NCBI GenBank assembly: GCA_024364805.1
Contig: CM044503.1
Location: 2,951,979 to 2,977,218 of the forward strand
Source of the DNA: Euprymna scolopes
Taxonomy: Eukaryota > Mollusca > Cephalopoda > Sepiida > Sepiolidae
Direction: 5' to 3'
DNA: 25,240 bases
The translations under genes were made by a program, and so were the position numbers. Shown here piece after piece: positions 9,478 through 17,871 of this stretch; positions within the stretch are counted from its first letter, which is position 1, and each line of letters opens with the position of its first letter. The notes beneath the pieces were generated by a model. It worked only from the letters and a program-made list of their open reading frames with translations, was not told the DNA's origin and made no database searches.

Positions 9478-9480
<3 letters not shown>
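9388..9480. repeat. 93 bp segment with perfect 10 bp terminal inverted repeats
   Basis: TAGTCCTCGC (9388-9397) is the exact reverse complement of GCGAGGACTA (9471-9480). The centre is AT-rich with an (ATT)n stretch. It abuts a TA microsatellite on the right. It could be a tiny MITE, but only one copy is present here. Confidence 0.4.

Positions 9481-9545
<65 letters not shown>
9481..9545. repeat. (TA)n microsatellite
   Basis: A near-perfect TA tract of 65 bp. Confidence 0.97.
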
Positions 9546-9549
<4 letters not shown>

Positions 9550-9550
<1 letters not shown>

Positions 9551-10005
9551 TCCTATAAATTTATGTATGTTGTGTATTGATTGATCCGGGATTATTGATA
9601 TTCATATTAAGAACTCCTTTATCTATTTATTTAAAATGAAAATACAACTTTGTTATGTATGGATCGTGGAATTGCAAACAAACATCTGTAAAAGATCTAA
9701 CTAATGTGCATATTCTTTTAAACATCCATTTTAATTAATTCAATATTAGTTTTTTTCGGTTCTCTCACGGGATGATCATCTTTGGTTAACAATTACGTGT
9801 AATTATATTCATGCAGATATTCTACATGAGTAATACTTGCGTAATATTTGCATAAAAAGCTTATAGTAAATACAAACCTCCTTCTATGTATATCTATATA
9901 TGCGTATATATTTGTTTAAATATGTTTCCTACCAAACTCCTCTGTTTTTTTTGTTTACAGACATGAAACTTAATATGTAGAGTATTCGAACTCCTGCAAC
10001 ACTTT
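9550..10005. other. AT-rich spacer, nothing recognised
   Basis: No coding or repeat signal beyond AT-rich composition. Confidence 0.45.
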
Positions 10006-10009
10006 ATAT

Positions 10010-10549
10010 TTGGGTTTAACCAGGAAAAATCGGTGCAAAAGTGTGAGAATTAAAAAAAATGAAATTTGCCAGGTGAAGGTCAAAGGACGGCATTACAAAT
10101 ATGCATGCGTAACGAATTTTAGGCCAGAGGTGGAGGAGGCCAGTAAAAGAAAGGTAGAAAATCGTAGCATTCCTTCTGAAGACAAGCCTGGATCTCATTT
10201 GACCTGTGAAGCGGCGTCAAGTGTTGCTGCCACACCAAGGGTCTGCCAACGGCCACCTGATTGTATCAGGGTATAACCACACTTTTAAGCACACCCAGGT
10301 AACCTTGGTGTTGACTTTCAAGCCGACTTCTAAGATGTGAGATGGCATAACACCAAAGACTATAACCGTGAGCGGAAACACTGTTTTTATCATCCTGTGC
10401 ACATCCATGTTATTCATAGCAATCCAGCGATACATTTTTAGGGTGCTGGCAATAATCCTGTTGTCATAACTTGGATCAGTAGAGAGCATGAGTTGTACAG
10501 TGGCACATCTCCAATCTCGCTCGTTGAACATTGTGTTACTTTCAGACAT
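10010..10549 (-). mobile_element. Mariner-like transposase, internally deleted
   Basis: Minus-strand open reading from 10549 begins MSESNTMFNERDWRCATVQLM, resembling the start of a mariner-family transposase. It then jumps to the catalytic-core segment FPLTVIVFGVMPSHI...GLKVNTKV, which resembles the VMVFGVVSSDG...GLRVNTEVY region of maT/DD37D-like mariners. A neighbouring frame gives LVWQQHLTPLHRSNEIQA, equivalent to the VWQQDSAP block with its catalytic Asp replaced by His, then YDFLPFFYWPPPP. The DNA-binding domain and the first catalytic Asp region are largely missing. Protein quality decays after the WPPPP segment. No inverted termini were identified. It is a dead deletion derivative. Confidence 0.78.
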
Positions 10550-10712
10550 AATAGAAGGCTCCTATCGCTCTTGGGATTTGTACACAACTTGCCAACTAGT
10601 AGATGGTCTACAAAAAAAAAAGAAAAGAAAAAGAAAACCAGTTTAGATCAAACGGAAAAGGAATCACATCGTCTTTTCTATGGTGACAATTTTATCGTTC
10701 AACACTATATAT

Positions 10713-10855
10713 ATATATCGCGTTGAAACACCGGTTCTCGACTGATCTCCAAAGGTTAAGCAATGATGAGCCCCGTCGGTATCTGATGTTTGGGCATCTA
10801 AAAATACTAGGCGCTGTATGTGTTTTCTATTTGTCTCGGCATCGTTTCTAGTCGC
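10713..10855 (+). mobile_element. 5S rRNA-derived SINE-like copy 2
   Basis: From about 10713 the + strand reads ATCGCGTTGAAACACCGGTTC, TGATCTCCAAAGGTTAAGCAA, then more diverged sequence ending AATACTAGGCGCTGTATG. This is the order of an invertebrate 5S rRNA (TTGAAACACCGGTTCTCG, GATCACCGAAGTTAAGCA, GGAATACCGGGTGCTGTA). Box A is recognisable; box C is degraded. The non-5S tail 10821-10855 (CTCGGCATCGTTTCTAGTCG) matches the tail of copy 1 at 1677-1697. The copy stops shortly before a Helitron-like terminus at 10872. Confidence 0.72.
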
Positions 10856-10871
10856 CCTAAATTTATATATA

Positions 10872-10900
10872 CTAGCTGGACCTGTGGAAATTTCACAGGT
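10872..10900 (-). mobile_element. Helitron-like 3' terminus (hairpin plus CTAG)
   Basis: On the minus strand the sequence ends in a 7 bp stem (ACCTGTG/CACAGGT, 10880-10900), a four-base spacer, then CTAG (10875-10872) followed by T. Helitrons end in a short hairpin followed by CTRR and insert 5' of a T, which this fits. Its 5' end was not located with confidence. Confidence 0.5.
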
Positions 10901-11015
10901 GACTCATTCATATGCAATGGATTGATGTTGACATTCTGTAGATGTTCAGCGTAAATAGAGCCGTTCTAATATTATTGTAGCTTTTTTGTTAAAACTGCAA
11001 AAGTATTTATCTAAT

Positions 11016-11104
11016 CTAGCAGAGACACCCGGCGTAGCCCGGTCTTTAATTACGCTTAAATATGATATTTTAATTCTAGCAGTTTTCGTATATATTATTA
11101 TAGA
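11016..11104 (-). mobile_element. Miniature Helitron-like element
   Basis: Read on the minus strand from 11104: TCTATAATAATATATACG... through an AT-rich body to a GC-rich hairpin (CCGGGCTACGCCGGG) and CTAG at 11019-11016. TC start, terminal hairpin and CTRR end are Helitron hallmarks. The length is only 89 bp. The 3' flank is A and not the usual T, which lowers confidence. A diverged relative of its body lies at 19445-19505. Confidence 0.42.
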
Positions 11105-11109
11105 GTAAA

Positions 11110-11910
11110 TGTTCTATCGATTTTTAGAAATTATAAAGTTGCGATTTCAAAAATAAAAAAAAATATATCCATATGACTTGGGTGTATCAGCTTGAATCGA
11201 AACCGAAACCAAAACTTGTTGGCCAAAACGGGGCGAGAGAACAACTATAAAGAGTAGAATAATAGTCCGCAAAATAATGAATACACAAATTATAAAGCCT
11301 CATCTTAAAGGACCCCCCCCAATAAAACTAACACATATACATACAAATAAATATGCATACATATAAAAACATATGCACAGGTACAAACGCACATACATAT
11401 AAACATATATACATGTAAACGTATACACATGCATAACTTTATGTAGACCGTAATGTCAACCGAAATGAACATTTTTCCACTAAACTCAATTACAGATATT
11501 GTATTCATAATACACTGTTCGTCGAACGAAAGACCACAAAGCGTTGCAGTATACTAAATAGGGATTAACTGAAATCGCCCGTTGTTTCTATCAGCCAGCT
11601 GCCAGAGCTAATAACCCGCTATTAAAGTGTTTATTTCAAGTGCACTACTTGTGTTGACGCAGGACGAGGAGAACAGCGATCACGATCTGACTCATCCTAA
11701 AGACCATAATTTTTATCAAAGGAATAAAATGAAATGATTAAACGCGTACAGAAAGGGTGAAGGAAACGTTATTGTGCGTCAAGTGTCTGAATGGTTCGCT
11801 TGATGATAACGATTTACTTTTCTGATAAAGATTTACTTGCTTAAAAATCACAACAAACGTGCACAAATTACATCAAAAGAATGTAGAGGGGGAATGTCAA
11901 GTAGTCAATG
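11110..11910. other. AT-rich spacer with an alternating purine/pyrimidine tract
   Basis: 11322-11435 is rich in ACATATA/ATGCAC alternating dinucleotides. The rest is unrecognised. No gene or RNA was found. Confidence 0.45.
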
Positions 11911-11954
11911 AATCTCTACTTATATATAAAATCACTTTGTATGTGTGTGCCTGT

Positions 11955-11977
11955 GTTGTTGTTGTTGTTGTTGTTGT

Positions 11978-12007
<30 letters not shown>
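11955..12007. repeat. (TTG)n(TG)n microsatellite
   Basis: A TTG tract to about 11980 continues as TG to about 12007. The sequence before it (TCTACTTATATATAAAATC at 11914) resembles Helitron 5' ends, but no matching 3' end was found. Confidence 0.92.
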
Positions 12008-12008
<1 letters not shown>

Positions 12009-12029
12009 TTTACAGTACGGGTAGATTTA

Positions 12030-12400
12030 CATGAACTGGGTTTCCACTTGACTGCCAGTCAACAATGGAATACTATGTTGAGGTTTTAAAGAAGGTCAGG
12101 AAGAGATTCGGTCGAAAAAGGACAGCACCCTTCAAATCGGGTCAGTGGCATTTCCACCAGGACAATGCACCCTTTCACAATTCCCCCCTTGTTACAGTAT
12201 ATTAAACCAAGATGGATATCAAGACAGTTCCTTACTCTTCCTGCAGTCCAGATCTTTCTCCATGTGACGTTTTGGTTATTCCCTAAGTTCAAGGAAAACC
12301 TAAGAAATTGTCGCTATGAGACAACTGAGGAGATAAGAGGCTGTGACGAGGATCATTGACACGCTTCCACAACCAGACATCGATGTGATTTCATTCTCTA
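12030..12400 (+). mobile_element. Mariner (DD34D) transposase fragment, + strand
   Basis: The + strand encodes EYYVEVLKKVRKRFGRKRTA, then SGQWHFHQDNAPFHN, then TKMDIKTVPYSS and SPDLSPCD. This is the second half of a mariner transposase. The second catalytic Asp (HQDNAP) and third Asp (SPCD) are both kept with 34 residues between them, giving the DD34D signature. Several stops interrupt the reading, one of them between the two Asp residues. The final part resembles the RYETTEEI...IDTLPQ C-terminus. The N-terminal half is absent; it begins just after the TG microsatellite. It belongs to the same family as the minus-strand copy at 13070-14251, in inverted orientation. Confidence 0.85.
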
Positions 12401-12404
12401 TCGA

Positions 12405-12780
12405 TTCCGAAACGGTCGGGCCGATTTCACATGAATGTACTTTATGTGCCTGAGATTGTTCTTAGATAGAAAATCGATGATAAAAAAATCCAATTAAAAA
12501 AACGAACACACCCTACCATCACAAGTGCATTTTGCAAAGTTTTATCACCGCATAAGCAAAAAGAGCCCATTAACGGTAATTTCAGTGCTATCGTTTTTTA
12601 AATGAAATGTATTTATCTGATTGTATTAATATTCATAAAAAGGTACTGCGGATGAAATGATCTCGTATATACAATATTATTCATTAATACCAATTGTAAA
12701 TGTAAATATAATAATTCTAATTTATTATTGTACATATGCGCATGAGCCAATCAAATTTTGTATGAGAGTGTTTGAGAATA
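12405..12780. other. AT-rich spacer, nothing recognised
   Basis: AT-rich sequence between the mariner fragment and a TA microsatellite. Confidence 0.45.
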
Positions 12781-12791
12781 GGCATATATAT

Positions 12792-12797
<6 letters not shown>

Positions 12798-12841
<44 letters not shown>
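12798..12841. repeat. (TA)n microsatellite
   Basis: A perfect TA tract preceded by a short CATATATACACAC stretch. Confidence 0.95.
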
Positions 12842-12843
<2 letters not shown>

Positions 12844-12960
12844 GTATAAGCATAAACTGTTTTGAAGTTATTGAAACATTATAATTTATTCATTTAAATT
12901 AATTATTTCGTATTAACGCAATACATTCCATTTTTAAAAAAGTTATAAAAATGATATATA

Positions 12961-13012
12961 ATACACACACACACACACACATATATATATGTGTGTGTGT
13001 GTGTGTGTGTAT
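12961..13012. repeat. (AC)9(AT)5(GT)10 palindromic microsatellite
   Basis: An AC tract, an AT centre and a GT tract form a nearly perfect palindrome of about 50 bp that can fold into a cruciform. Confidence 0.95.
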
Positions 13013-13069
13013 AAATACATAGCCACATACAAATTGATAAGAAATTCTGTATACGAAATGTCTTAAATA

Positions 13070-14251
13070 AGCTTCCAGCCTTTTTTTCGTATGTGCACTT
13101 TTATTGACGCTACACACATGAAACTCGAATCCTCATTCGAAGTAATCTCCTCTGGACGCAATGCACTTGTTATACCATTCCAACATCTTTTAGAAGGCCT
13201 TATAGATGTCTTCTTCTGGAAGCTTATCAATGACCCTCGTCACAGCCTCTTTCATCACCTCAACCACAGTCTCTTAGTTTTCCTTGAGCTTAGGGAATGA
13301 CCAAAAAGTCACAGGGAGCCAGATCCGGAATAACAGGAATGATGAGGAACTTCTTGATGTCCATATTGGTGAAATACACTATAACAAGGGGGCAGTTGTT
13401 GAATGGTGCATTGTCCTGGTGTATTTGAAGGGTGCTGTTCTTTTCCGACGGAATATCTTCCTGAACTTCATTAAAACCTCAACATAGTATTAAAAACTGG
13501 CAGTCCAGTGGGAACCCAGTGCATGAAAATCACACCCGTACTGCAAAAACCAATGGATAATCACGTTTCTGGGTGGATTTTCTCTGTCTTGCGTTCTTGG
13601 GTCTGGGAGAGTCAGCAAGCTTCCACTGGGAACATTGTCTCTTGGTCTCTAAGTCATACCTAGTGATCTAACGTTCATCGTATTCATCAGAGCATCAAGA
13701 ACTGCGAGATCTGAATTTATCAGCTCGACCATCTCCCTACTGTCATGACAACGTCTCCCTTTCTGACCTTCTCTGAGAACACTTCGGACAAACTTCGCGC
13801 AAATCTTTCACATCTTCAGTTCCTCACGCGAATAATTGTGTGTACATCAAACTGTGCACTTATTGTTTCTATAAACATACGACGGTCCTTATCCATGAAA
13901 TTCTTTATTTGACCAATCAACTCTGGTTGTCTGACTTCCTTACTCCTCCCACACATCTCATTATTCCTCACAGACTCCATGCCTTCCTTGAATCTCATAT
14001 GCCAGTCAAAAACTGAGGCTCTCTACATACAATGTGGCCCAAAAGCTGTCTGAAGCATTCCATACGTTTATGCGTTTTTTTTCCCAAGTTTAAAACAGAA
14101 TTTTATTGCATATCGTTCTTCTAAAGTATTTTCACGTCCAGAGTGCATTTTCGAAATTCACCAGCTGTGACGATCAGGCTTTAGTAAGGTGTATTCCAAT
14201 TCCTGCTGTAAGTGTTCATTTTAAATGCATGTATAAAAAAGTCTGGAAACT
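13070..14251 (-). mobile_element. Near-complete mariner (DD34D) transposon
   Basis: A full-length-looking mariner of about 1.18 kb. Terminal inverted repeats: 13070-13087 (AGCTTCCAGCCTTTTTTT) against the inverse of 14234-14251 (AGTTTCCAGACTTTTTTA). Both are flanked by TA (13068-13069 and 14252-14253), the mariner target duplication. The minus strand encodes the transposase: GMLQTAFGPHCM and RASVFDWHMRFKEG at the N-terminus, VRQPELIGQIKNF and IETISAQFDVHTI in the DNA-binding region, REMVELINSD, then the catalytic core with HQDNAPFNN and DLAPCD, and EVMKEAVTRVIDK...EWYNKCIASRGDYFE at the C-terminus. It is interrupted by stops and frame changes. Confidence 0.88.
13100..14095 (-). pseudogene. Mariner transposase pseudogene
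   Basis: The transposase of the 13070-14251 element, which would cut and paste the mariner at TA sites. Helix-turn-helix segments lie around 14040-13815, where a 60-codon open piece (MRFKEGMESVRNN...) survives. The second and third catalytic Asp residues (HQDNAP and APCD) are still encoded with 34 residues between them, and a YDER segment probably marks the first. Compared with the + strand fragment at 12030, about 17 bp coding GSGQWHF-type residues is missing just before HQDNAP, causing a frameshift. Other stops and frame changes are present. It is not functional. Confidence 0.85.
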
Positions 14252-14253
14252 TA

Positions 14254-14829
14254 CTGAAGGTACGTCGTATTTTTAATTTTTCTTATTATTTTGTTCAAGC
14301 CGAAGATGGGGTATTCTACTGGATGTCAGAGATTCACCCGTTATCTCATATACTCCAACCGAGAGATGCATATATATAGTGGATGGTGGATGACTTATTT
14401 CCAGCAGTTCTTTCTGATATATGTTCCCAGGACTTGCTGGTACATTTGATATTCAACTTTTACAGGTCGTCCAATGAAGATATTTAAAAACTCTATTATG
14501 GCCCATTGTGCAGTAACCGTCCCGCAGCAGCTGGATGACAGATGGCTCATATTCTTTACTTCTGTGTGTCAGAACCTGTACTTGTTTCCATAAGTGTGTA
14601 TATGTAAGTGTATATATAAATTAATTTCAGTCTCGCAGTATATTATACGAATAGAGATCAAACTCTCTTAAATATCTCATGAATTAAACTGAATTTAAAT
14701 TTTCAACCCTGAATTGCAAAGATAAATAAGTACAAGGCAACAATTATTATTTATTGTTATTAAATGTTTGTAATTCGGAAATTATTTGGATATATTTGAA
14801 CAAGCAAATAGAAAATTATCGCTTGAAAA
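14254..14829. other. Unrecognised spacer
   Basis: Mixed AT-rich sequence to the right of the mariner. No ORF, RNA or repeat match was found. Confidence 0.45.
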
Positions 14830-15420
14830 GTCAAGTATTACGTTTCCGCTGAGCTTCTAAACCGGAGGAAGCCATTAATTTCCGAGCACGCCCCTGTCGT
14901 ATCAAAGACTTGATTTATCTATTAAAATAAAAAAAGATTCATTTGATGGCCTTTTGGCTCCAAGGCGACAAGGAACGGGCTGAAAATCGAGTTACATTTC
15001 GCATCCCTTTTTCGTTATTTCAGAGGGAAGTAACGGCCACACAAGGGAGCGCATGTGATTGGGCCCTTTGATTGAGTGGGGGTGACACAAAGACACCCCG
15101 GCAATCCGCCTATTTGCATGATGAAGATTAATGCCTTTCTGATTGACTCGGTTCCTGGCATTCTCGAAGAGAGGCGAGTTAGTTTTTCATCGATTACAAT
15201 CATTAGGCACAAGGGGACGAAATTGAACCGGTCGTTATAGAAAGAAAGGCCTGGGAATTATCGGCCGTCTTCGGCTGGTCAAGGTCATTAGATCCATAAT
15301 GAGATTTCGATGCACCCAGTACTTCGTTTTCTGTTGCGTTGGTTTACTTTGGGTGATATCCACAAGGAACGAGGGATCAAGGTTAAGGAATAATCCCCTG
15401 CTTGAAACTAATCAATTATA
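14830..15420. promoter_or_regulatory. Candidate conserved noncoding element / enhancer
   Basis: This block stands apart from its surroundings. Counting bases, 15001-15180 is about 50% GC, whereas 14701-14760 is about 25%. It has no tandem repeat, no transposon signature and no convincing ORF; the longest (65 codons, minus) resembles no known family. It carries an exact octamer (ATTTGCAT, 15112-15119; POU-type sites), a homeodomain-like ATTAATG just after it, an exact TCAAGGTCA (15279-15287; the extended half-site used by ERR/SF-1-type nuclear receptors), and TGATTGA motifs. This texture is typical of developmental enhancers, but the conclusion is inference without an alignment. Confidence 0.4.
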
Positions 15421-15442
15421 ATTTAATGTATACAAGCTATGC

Positions 15443-15466
15443 CACCCGGCGTTGTCCAGGATTAAT
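15443..15466 (-). mobile_element. Helitron-like terminal hairpin remnant
   Basis: CCACCCGGCGTTGTCCAGGATTAAT resembles 11026-11049 (ACACCCGGCGTAGCCCGGTCTTTAAT), the inverse of a Helitron 3' hairpin. The CTAG end is not preserved, so only a remnant is claimed. Confidence 0.35.
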
Positions 15467-15646
15467 CAGTATTATCGCTATTCTGTAATGTTTTACTGTT
15501 TCTAAAAGTTCTTTTTATGTAGATATTATCGCTCTCTTCTCTTTTATGCGTTTTTGCCGCGTTCATTCGTTTCTTAAAATTTTCAGTCTCAAATTTTCAT
15601 TATTAAATATACATGTGTGGACAAATACTTTTTCTCACTGTCGTCG

Positions 15647-15712
15647 TTCTTCTTCTTCTTCTTCTTCTTCTTCTTCTTCTTCTTCTTCTTCTTCTTCTTC
15701 TTCTTCTTCTTC
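15647..15712. repeat. (TTC)n microsatellite
   Basis: A trinucleotide tract of about 22 units. It produces a poly-Ser stretch in a 103-codon + strand ORF that has no other support. Confidence 0.97.
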
Positions 15713-15882
15713 CTTAGTGCCGCCGCCGTTTAGTCTAGTGCTTACTTCATTTTATTCATCAGCGTGGCTTGATCCGTCATCAGTGGAAATAGACAAGTTC
15801 AACTTATTAACCAGTACAGAAAAGAAGACTAAGACGTTGTTGGTAATTTGGTATTAAGTTTATTCTCAATACTGCATACACA

Positions 15883-15890
15883 AGAGATAG

Positions 15891-15940
<50 letters not shown>
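15883..15940. repeat. (GATA)n(GA)n microsatellite
   Basis: GATA units are followed by a GA tract. Confidence 0.96.
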
Positions 15941-15942
<2 letters not shown>

Positions 15943-15944
15943 AT

Positions 15945-16485
15945 TCGCTTAACTATCATATTAAGGATAAATGATTGGAGACAACGAACAGATATCTTAG
16001 GGGTATTCCTCTCTTAGCAAGTATCAAAGCTTTCCCTTCAGTCATTGCAATATTATTACCGATTCGTCTCTCATACGTTCCATAGATTGATTTGAAAAAG
16101 TCGGTTTTTCTCAACCTCGATATCCCCGATGTTATGAATCATGTCCTTACATGTATTTGCGTTTACTCTACCTTTGTTGTATATTCGTATCACAGAAAAC
16201 GCTGGTTTACCTAATTTGAAGCGAAAATGTCAATGTTATGAAATACGAAATATTCAGAGAGAATGTTTTAATATAAAAAAAAATAATGTTATTGAAACAG
16301 GTTAAGTATTTTAGAATAAAAAATGATGTCAAATGTTTATATAATAACTTTGGAATTTTAGAAACATGAACATAAACAAATAGAATTAAGTCATCCACAC
16401 AATAACCTGAAGTAAGGACTGACCTCGTTATGTGACGTCAACTAACAAATAAATGATTTTCATGTATTTGAAAACTGACTAGTTA
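15945..16485. other. AT-rich spacer, nothing recognised
   Basis: No coding, RNA or repeat match was found. Confidence 0.45.
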
Positions 16486-16488
16486 GAG

Positions 16489-16575
16489 TAATGTTGAATT
16501 ATTTATCTTTTAGCTGTATATTTTCTCATTAGGATTTGAAAAAGTGAATTTGTGATCAGAAAGTTGAAAAAGTCT
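16489..16575 (+). repeat. Old direct repeat, left copy
   Basis: TAATGTTGAATTATTTATC, TAGCTGTATATTTTCTCA and TTTGTGATCAGAAAGTTGAAAA recur in the same order and orientation at 17345-17430. The two copies are separated by about 860 bp and differ by small indels. They may be ends of one old element or a local duplication. Confidence 0.6.
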
Positions 16576-16630
16576 GAGAGTTGGGGCTATTAATCGTGGT
16601 AGCATTCGGCTGGGAAGTTAGAGGGATATA

Positions 16631-16821
16631 ATCACTAGGCCTATGACAACAGCATATTCTTTTTATTGTTTTGACTCTCGAGTATATATCCGACACAGTT
16701 AGACACAGCTAATCAACCGAGAACCACATCAGTGTATATAAAAGCATATAATATATCAACGGATACACACTCGAGAGTCAAAACAACGAAAAGAATATGC
16801 TGTTGTCCTAGCCCTAGTGAT
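16631..16821. mobile_element. 191 bp MITE with 61 bp terminal inverted repeats
   Basis: The left arm 16631-16691 (ATCACTAGGCCTATGACAAC...CTCGAGTATATATCC) is matched by the reverse complement of 16761-16821 with about seven differences in 61 bp. The centre (16692-16760) is noncoding and contains a TATATAAAAG motif. This fits a non-autonomous DNA transposon. I could not assign the superfamily or define a target duplication. Confidence 0.75.
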
Positions 16822-17344
16822 CACTGAAGAGATGTTTTGCAAGCTTTCTGAAAAGGAGAATCTAGTGGTTTATACACTAGCTCAAATGTGGCAACAAGAA
16901 TCCATGTATAAACTAATGGTGTTATTATCGTCGCACGTATGCGCTGGGCGCCGCCATATATTGGTACCGTCTGTTTCATAATTTGTTGCGGTGTCACTAT
17001 TAGAGTTTTTGGAGACCGACATAAATATAGCAGGCTGTATACAACGTCACAGTACTGCCTATTACGAAGGATCGTTATTTTCTGTTTCAATTCTTAAATT
17101 ACCGCGGGATTAAAAAAAAAAAAAACTAGTTCAAAAGTGAGTGTGTTTTATTTTGCGAAAATTAAACATTATTTTGCATTTCGACACGTGTAATTAAAAG
17201 AAAATACTGTGGAATTTTATACTTGTAAAGTGTATTTAATTACTAATCAATACGTGATTAGTTGTAAGTTGAACATTTAACAATTTTCAAATCATTTTAA
17301 ATAACATTTTTTATAATTCTTTTTTTCTAGATAATACAGCAAAT

Positions 17345-17430
17345 AATGTTGATTTATGTCCTTTTTAACTGTATATTTTCTCAATAAAGATTAAAAAATA
17401 AAATATGAATTTTGATCAGAAAGTTGAAAA
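17345..17430 (+). repeat. Old direct repeat, right copy
   Basis: Partner of 16489-16575: TAATGTTGATTTATGTCC, TAACTGTATATTTTCTCA and TTTTGATCAGAAAGTTGAAAA. Confidence 0.6.
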
Positions 17431-17786
17431 TTATTGTTTAGCTTTTCAAACTGTTAAGCAAATAATTTCTTTTACATGAATTATTTTCCAGTTTGCTTTC
17501 TTAGTCTATACTATTATTAAAATTCTAAATGTTTATTTATTTATGTGTGAGTATAAATACCAATAAAACTATAGAACGAATGCACAGAATTGAAAAATTC
17601 TTTTTTCCCTGAATGCCTAGATTCTCCTTATCTATATGTGGTTCGTAACGAACAACGCAGAGTCATTCAAAAAGCCAATATAGGGTTTTTTGGGTCGTTT
17701 CGTGCAATTGTCGAAAAAGTTACCTGCCCATATCAACTTAGCACTGTCTGTATACAGTTTCGGTAACATCTTTCGGTATACGGATA

Positions 17787-17859
17787 TGACTTGTGGCGCA
17801 ATGGATAGCGCGTCTGACTACGGATCAGAAGATTCTAGGTTCGATTCTTGGCAAGTTCG
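17787..17859 (+). tRNA. tRNA-Arg (anticodon ACG)-like gene
   Basis: A 73 nt cloverleaf. D arm: GGCGCAATGGATAGCGC. Anticodon arm: TCTGACTACGGATCAGA with anticodon ACG (Arg). T arm: CTAGGTTCGATTCTTGG. Acceptor: TGACTTG pairs with CAAGTTC except for the first pair (T1/C72). Box A (TGGCGCAATGG) and box B (GGTTCGATTC) are well preserved. A run of six T residues at 17866-17871 would terminate RNA polymerase III. The sequence is very close to canonical animal tRNA-Arg(ACG). It lies inside a Helitron-like element. It could be a captured gene or a young tRNA pseudogene. Octopus SINEs of tRNA-Arg origin are known, but an immediate terminator argues against a SINE here. Confidence 0.78.
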
Positions 17860-17865
17860 TAATAA

Positions 17866-17871
17866 TTTTTT
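17866..17871 (+). terminator. Pol III T-run terminator of the tRNA-Arg
   Basis: TTTTTT seven bases after the discriminator base of the tRNA, the usual RNA polymerase III stop signal. Confidence 0.7.

Noticed and set aside
11914-12007. Helitron 5' end-like TCTACTTATATATAAAATC
   Set aside because: No matching hairpin-CTRR end downstream; the resemblance is short and next to a microsatellite.
15546-15857. 103-codon + strand ORF with a poly-Ser tract
   Set aside because: The Ser run is the (TTC)n microsatellite; the flanks have no domain or coding texture.
16821-17090. 89-codon minus-strand ORF
   Set aside because: No recognisable motif or membrane/secretion pattern, and it overlaps the MITE edge; it could not be supported as a gene.
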